From assembly GCA_963800255.1 (NCBI GenBank), contig CAWDAK010000026.1:62001-126000 (forward strand): 64,000 bases of DNA, read 5' to 3'. Shown piece by piece: positions 62,322-64,000 of the stretch. A model generated the notes under the pieces. The model saw only the letters and a program-made list of their open reading frames with translations, was not told the origin of the DNA and ran no database searches. The position numbers were made by a program, and so were the translations under genes. This DNA comes from DATFVA01 sp963800255. Lineage in GTDB: Bacteria; Bacteroidota; Ignavibacteria; Ignavibacteriales; Ignavibacteriaceae. Every line of letters starts with the position of its first letter. Position 1 is the first letter of the stretch.

Positions 62322-63019
62322 CGTTTCGGTGCGATGCACCTAAGGCAAAAATAATCACAACGTTTCGGTGCGATGCACCTAGGGGGGTGAAGGGTGGGTG
62401 GTATATCGCGATGTTCTATTGACGTTTCGGTGCTATGCACCTAAGGCAATAATAATCACGACGTTTCGGTGCGATGTATCCAGGGGGGAGGGGTGGGTGG
62501 TATATCTCGATGTTCTATTGACGTTTCGGTGCGATGCACCTAAGGCAATAATAATCACAACGTTTCGGTGCGATGCATCCAGGGGGGTGAGGGTGGGTTG
62601 TATATCGCGATGTTCTATTGACTTTTCGGTGCTCTGCACCTAAGGCAATAATAATCACAACGTTTCGGTGCGATGCATCCAGGGGGGGGTGAAGGGTGGG
62701 TTGTATATCGCGATGTTCTATTGACGTTTCGGTGCTCTGCACCTAAGGCAATAATAATCACGACGTTTCGGTACGATTCACCTAAGGCAATAATAATCAC
62801 GACGTTTCAGTGCGATGCATCCAGGGGGGTGAGGGGTGGGTTGTATATCGCGATGTTCTATTGACGTTTCGGTGCTCTGCACCTAAGGCAAAAATAATCA
62901 CAACGTTTCGGTGCGATGCACCTAAGGCAATAATAATCACAACGTTTCGGTGCTCTGCACCTAAGGCAATAATAATCACGACGTTTCAGTGCGATGCACC
63001 TAAGGCAAAAATAGTCACT
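62261..63019. repeat. Mosaic tandem array of 16 units of two types (39 bp and about 61 bp)
   Basis: Every unit starts with acgtttcggtgcgatgcacc or a close variant. Short units (A) continue taaggcaataataatcac; long units (B) continue ggggggtgaagggtgggtgg then tatatcgcgatgttctattg. Order from 62261: B A B A B A B A B A A B A A A A (starts 62261, 62321, 62360, 62422, 62461, 62521, 62560, 62621, 62660, 62724, 62763, 62802, 62864, 62903, 62942, 62981). The shared start can fold as ggtgc-NNN-gcacc, and the three loop bases vary (gat, tat, tct) while the stem is mostly kept. Long apparent ORFs through it on both strands are artefacts of the repeat. Confidence 0.93.
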
Positions 63020-63032
63020 ACTAATGATAATT

Positions 63033-63503
63033 TTACGAATAGAAACCTTTTTTATTCCTTCCTTTTCCCATACCGATATGCTTCGGAAGAACTTCATCAT
63101 TATATTCACTCGAAACTGATTGACCGTCTCCTCCCACCCGGGTTCCATGAATCTCAGGGATGCTTGAATAAGAAGCACGCGCAGCATTGATTGCAGACCT
63201 CAGCCCCGCGATTTCCTTTTCGAACATGGACAGCGGCTTTTCAATTTTTCCGTTTGCATAGTTTTTTATACTGTCCACCAGTTCTTCTGCTTTTCTTTTT
63301 AGTAGTTCTCCGGTGGTTTTTGATCTTTGGATCAGAATGTCTCTCCTGAGATTTACCTCATTTAAATAGTTATCCGTGTGCTGTTTGATATCTGTTCTTA
63401 CTTCTTTTCCGCTTCTCGGAGTGAAGAGTAAAGATGCTGATGCGCCAAGTATACCACCTACCAGAAATGCAGTGAGACTGAAACTTTTATCCTGATTCGA
63501 CAT
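63033..63503 (-). CDS. YtxH-domain protein
   Basis: 156 residues from MSNQDKSFSLTAFLVGGILG. This start is preferred to the ATG five codons upstream because AGGAGG lies 4 nt before it. One membrane helix with FTPRSGKEVR, the YtxH (gas vesicle protein-like) signature, is followed by a long amphipathic coiled region (NEVNLRRDILIQRSKTTGEL). YtxH proteins are stress-related and of unclear function. The gene ends 14 nt before the repeat array. Confidence 0.85.
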   Translation of the reverse strand: MSNQDKSFSLTAFLVGGILGASASLLFTPRSGKEVRTDIKQHTDNYLNEVNLRRDILIQRSKTTGELLKRKAEELVDSIKNYANGKIEKPLSMFEKEIAGLRSAINAARASYSSIPEIHGTRVGGDGQSVSSEYNDEVLPKHIGMGKGRNKKGFYS

Positions 63504-63728
63504 ATTTCCTCCTCTCATTAAACTCTTTTAATGTGAATTTAACTTATTAAAAGAACAAAATCTGTGTTCTTCCAGATTACTTAAACTTTTGAACTTCCGT
63601 AAGATGCTAACGTTTTAAGGAATAAGCTTTTATAAGTGTGTAAATTAATTTTTATTGATGTATTTTATATCCTATATTCTTTTATTCCCGGAATCAATCA
63701 ACTTTCATTTATAAGTGAGGGAAACAAT

Positions 63729-64000
63729 ATGTGGAAAGAATTCAGAGAATTTGCGATGAGAGGAAATGTTATCGATATGGCTGTCGGTATCATTATTGGT
63801 GCTGCCTTCGGTACCATTGTTAAATCTCTGGTCGCCGACATAATCATGCCCCCTATCGGTCTGCTTCTTGGAAACGTCGATTTTACTAATTTATTCGTGG
63901 TGCTAAAGCAGGGAGCTGCTGCACCGGGACCGTACGCAACTGTTGATGCTGCTACCAAAGCTGGTGCAGTTACAATTAATTATGGTATTTTTATCAATAC
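63729..64000 (+). CDS. mscL: Large-conductance mechanosensitive channel MscL, N-terminal part (cut by window edge)
   Basis: 90 codons visible, starting MWKEFREFAMRGNVIDMAVG with GIIIGAAFGTIVKSLVADII as the pore-lining helix and MPPIGLLLGNVDF after it, the conserved MscL N-terminus. GAGGGAAAC lies before the ATG. The homopentamer opens at high membrane tension. The second helix lies beyond the window. Divergent from ytxH across about 225 nt. Confidence 0.96.
   Translation, partial: MWKEFREFAMRGNVIDMAVGIIIGAAFGTIVKSLVADIIMPPIGLLLGNVDFTNLFVVLKQGAAAPGPYATVDAATKAGAVTINYGIFIN

Noticed and set aside
62261..63019. CRISPR array
   Set aside because: Repeats and intervals are both repeated, units are contiguous with no unique spacers, and no cas genes are present.
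62398..63190. Several ORFs of 60-126 codons on both strands with repetitive peptides such as HRNVVIIIALGA
   Set aside because: They are translations of the tandem array (39-bp units keep frame), present on both strands at once, with no starts that make sense.

Overview
The window looks like chromosome from a Gram-negative bacterium of the Bacteroidota/Chlorobiota lineage, with Ignavibacteria as best guess. The reasons are LolA, UppP, a TolC-RND-adaptor pump and lipoproteins (outer membrane), the alternative GlmU-like nucleotidyltransferase typical of Bacteroidota, zinc-free type B L31, and a tandem-amplified RHS locus. This placement is inference; there is no rRNA gene here.

Positions 1-45.5 kb are ordinary housekeeping sequence, almost all read on the minus strand. 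Blocks in transcript order are: rimP-nusA-infB-rbfA-truB-ribF-rpsO-pnp (translation and RNA turnover, closed by a hairpin terminator after pnp), then rng, a transaldolase-like gene, gcvT, comB, ftsK, lolA, a YbhN-like flippase, a beta-barrel protein, uppP and a lipoprotein cyclophilin. Next come holA, an ECF sigma factor with a putative membrane anti-sigma factor, L31, an adaptor-RND-TolC efflux operon, a GlmU-like gene, and rsmB-rodZ-ligA-STAS-two sodium:solute symporters-HAD phosphatase. Upstream of rimP lie a SLC13-type permease, an MscS channel and a LapA-like protein, then DedA, a beta-carbonic anhydrase-like protein and an ArsC-like protein. Two noncoding regions (18.85-19.53 kb and 44.29-44.93 kb) hold tandem or inverted repeats.

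Positions 45.7-62.3 kb are an accessory island on the plus strand: about eleven copies of the C-terminal core of an RHS/YD-repeat protein, each followed by a different toxin-like C-terminal region and usually a small immunity-like gene that overlaps it by about 4 nt. Nine copies are preceded by a 45-60 codon prepilin-type leader (G/FTxxE plus hydrophobic helix). So variable toxin/immunity pairs lie between two repeated arms: RHS core upstream, prepilin leader downstream. Several leaders are preceded by the 3' scar of a different immunity gene, which records successive displacement of pairs. No full-length RHS gene is present; this is a silo of orphan RHS tips. It ends in an unusual 16-unit mosaic tandem repeat (62.26-63.02 kb), followed by a YtxH-domain gene and the start of mscL.

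Four conserved genes (rodZ, lolA, pnp, ribF) are each broken by exactly one extra base, three of them demonstrably in a short homopolymer. The RHS island is full of similar indels. Residual sequencing error is therefore a serious alternative to true decay, and every frameshift call should be read with that in mind.
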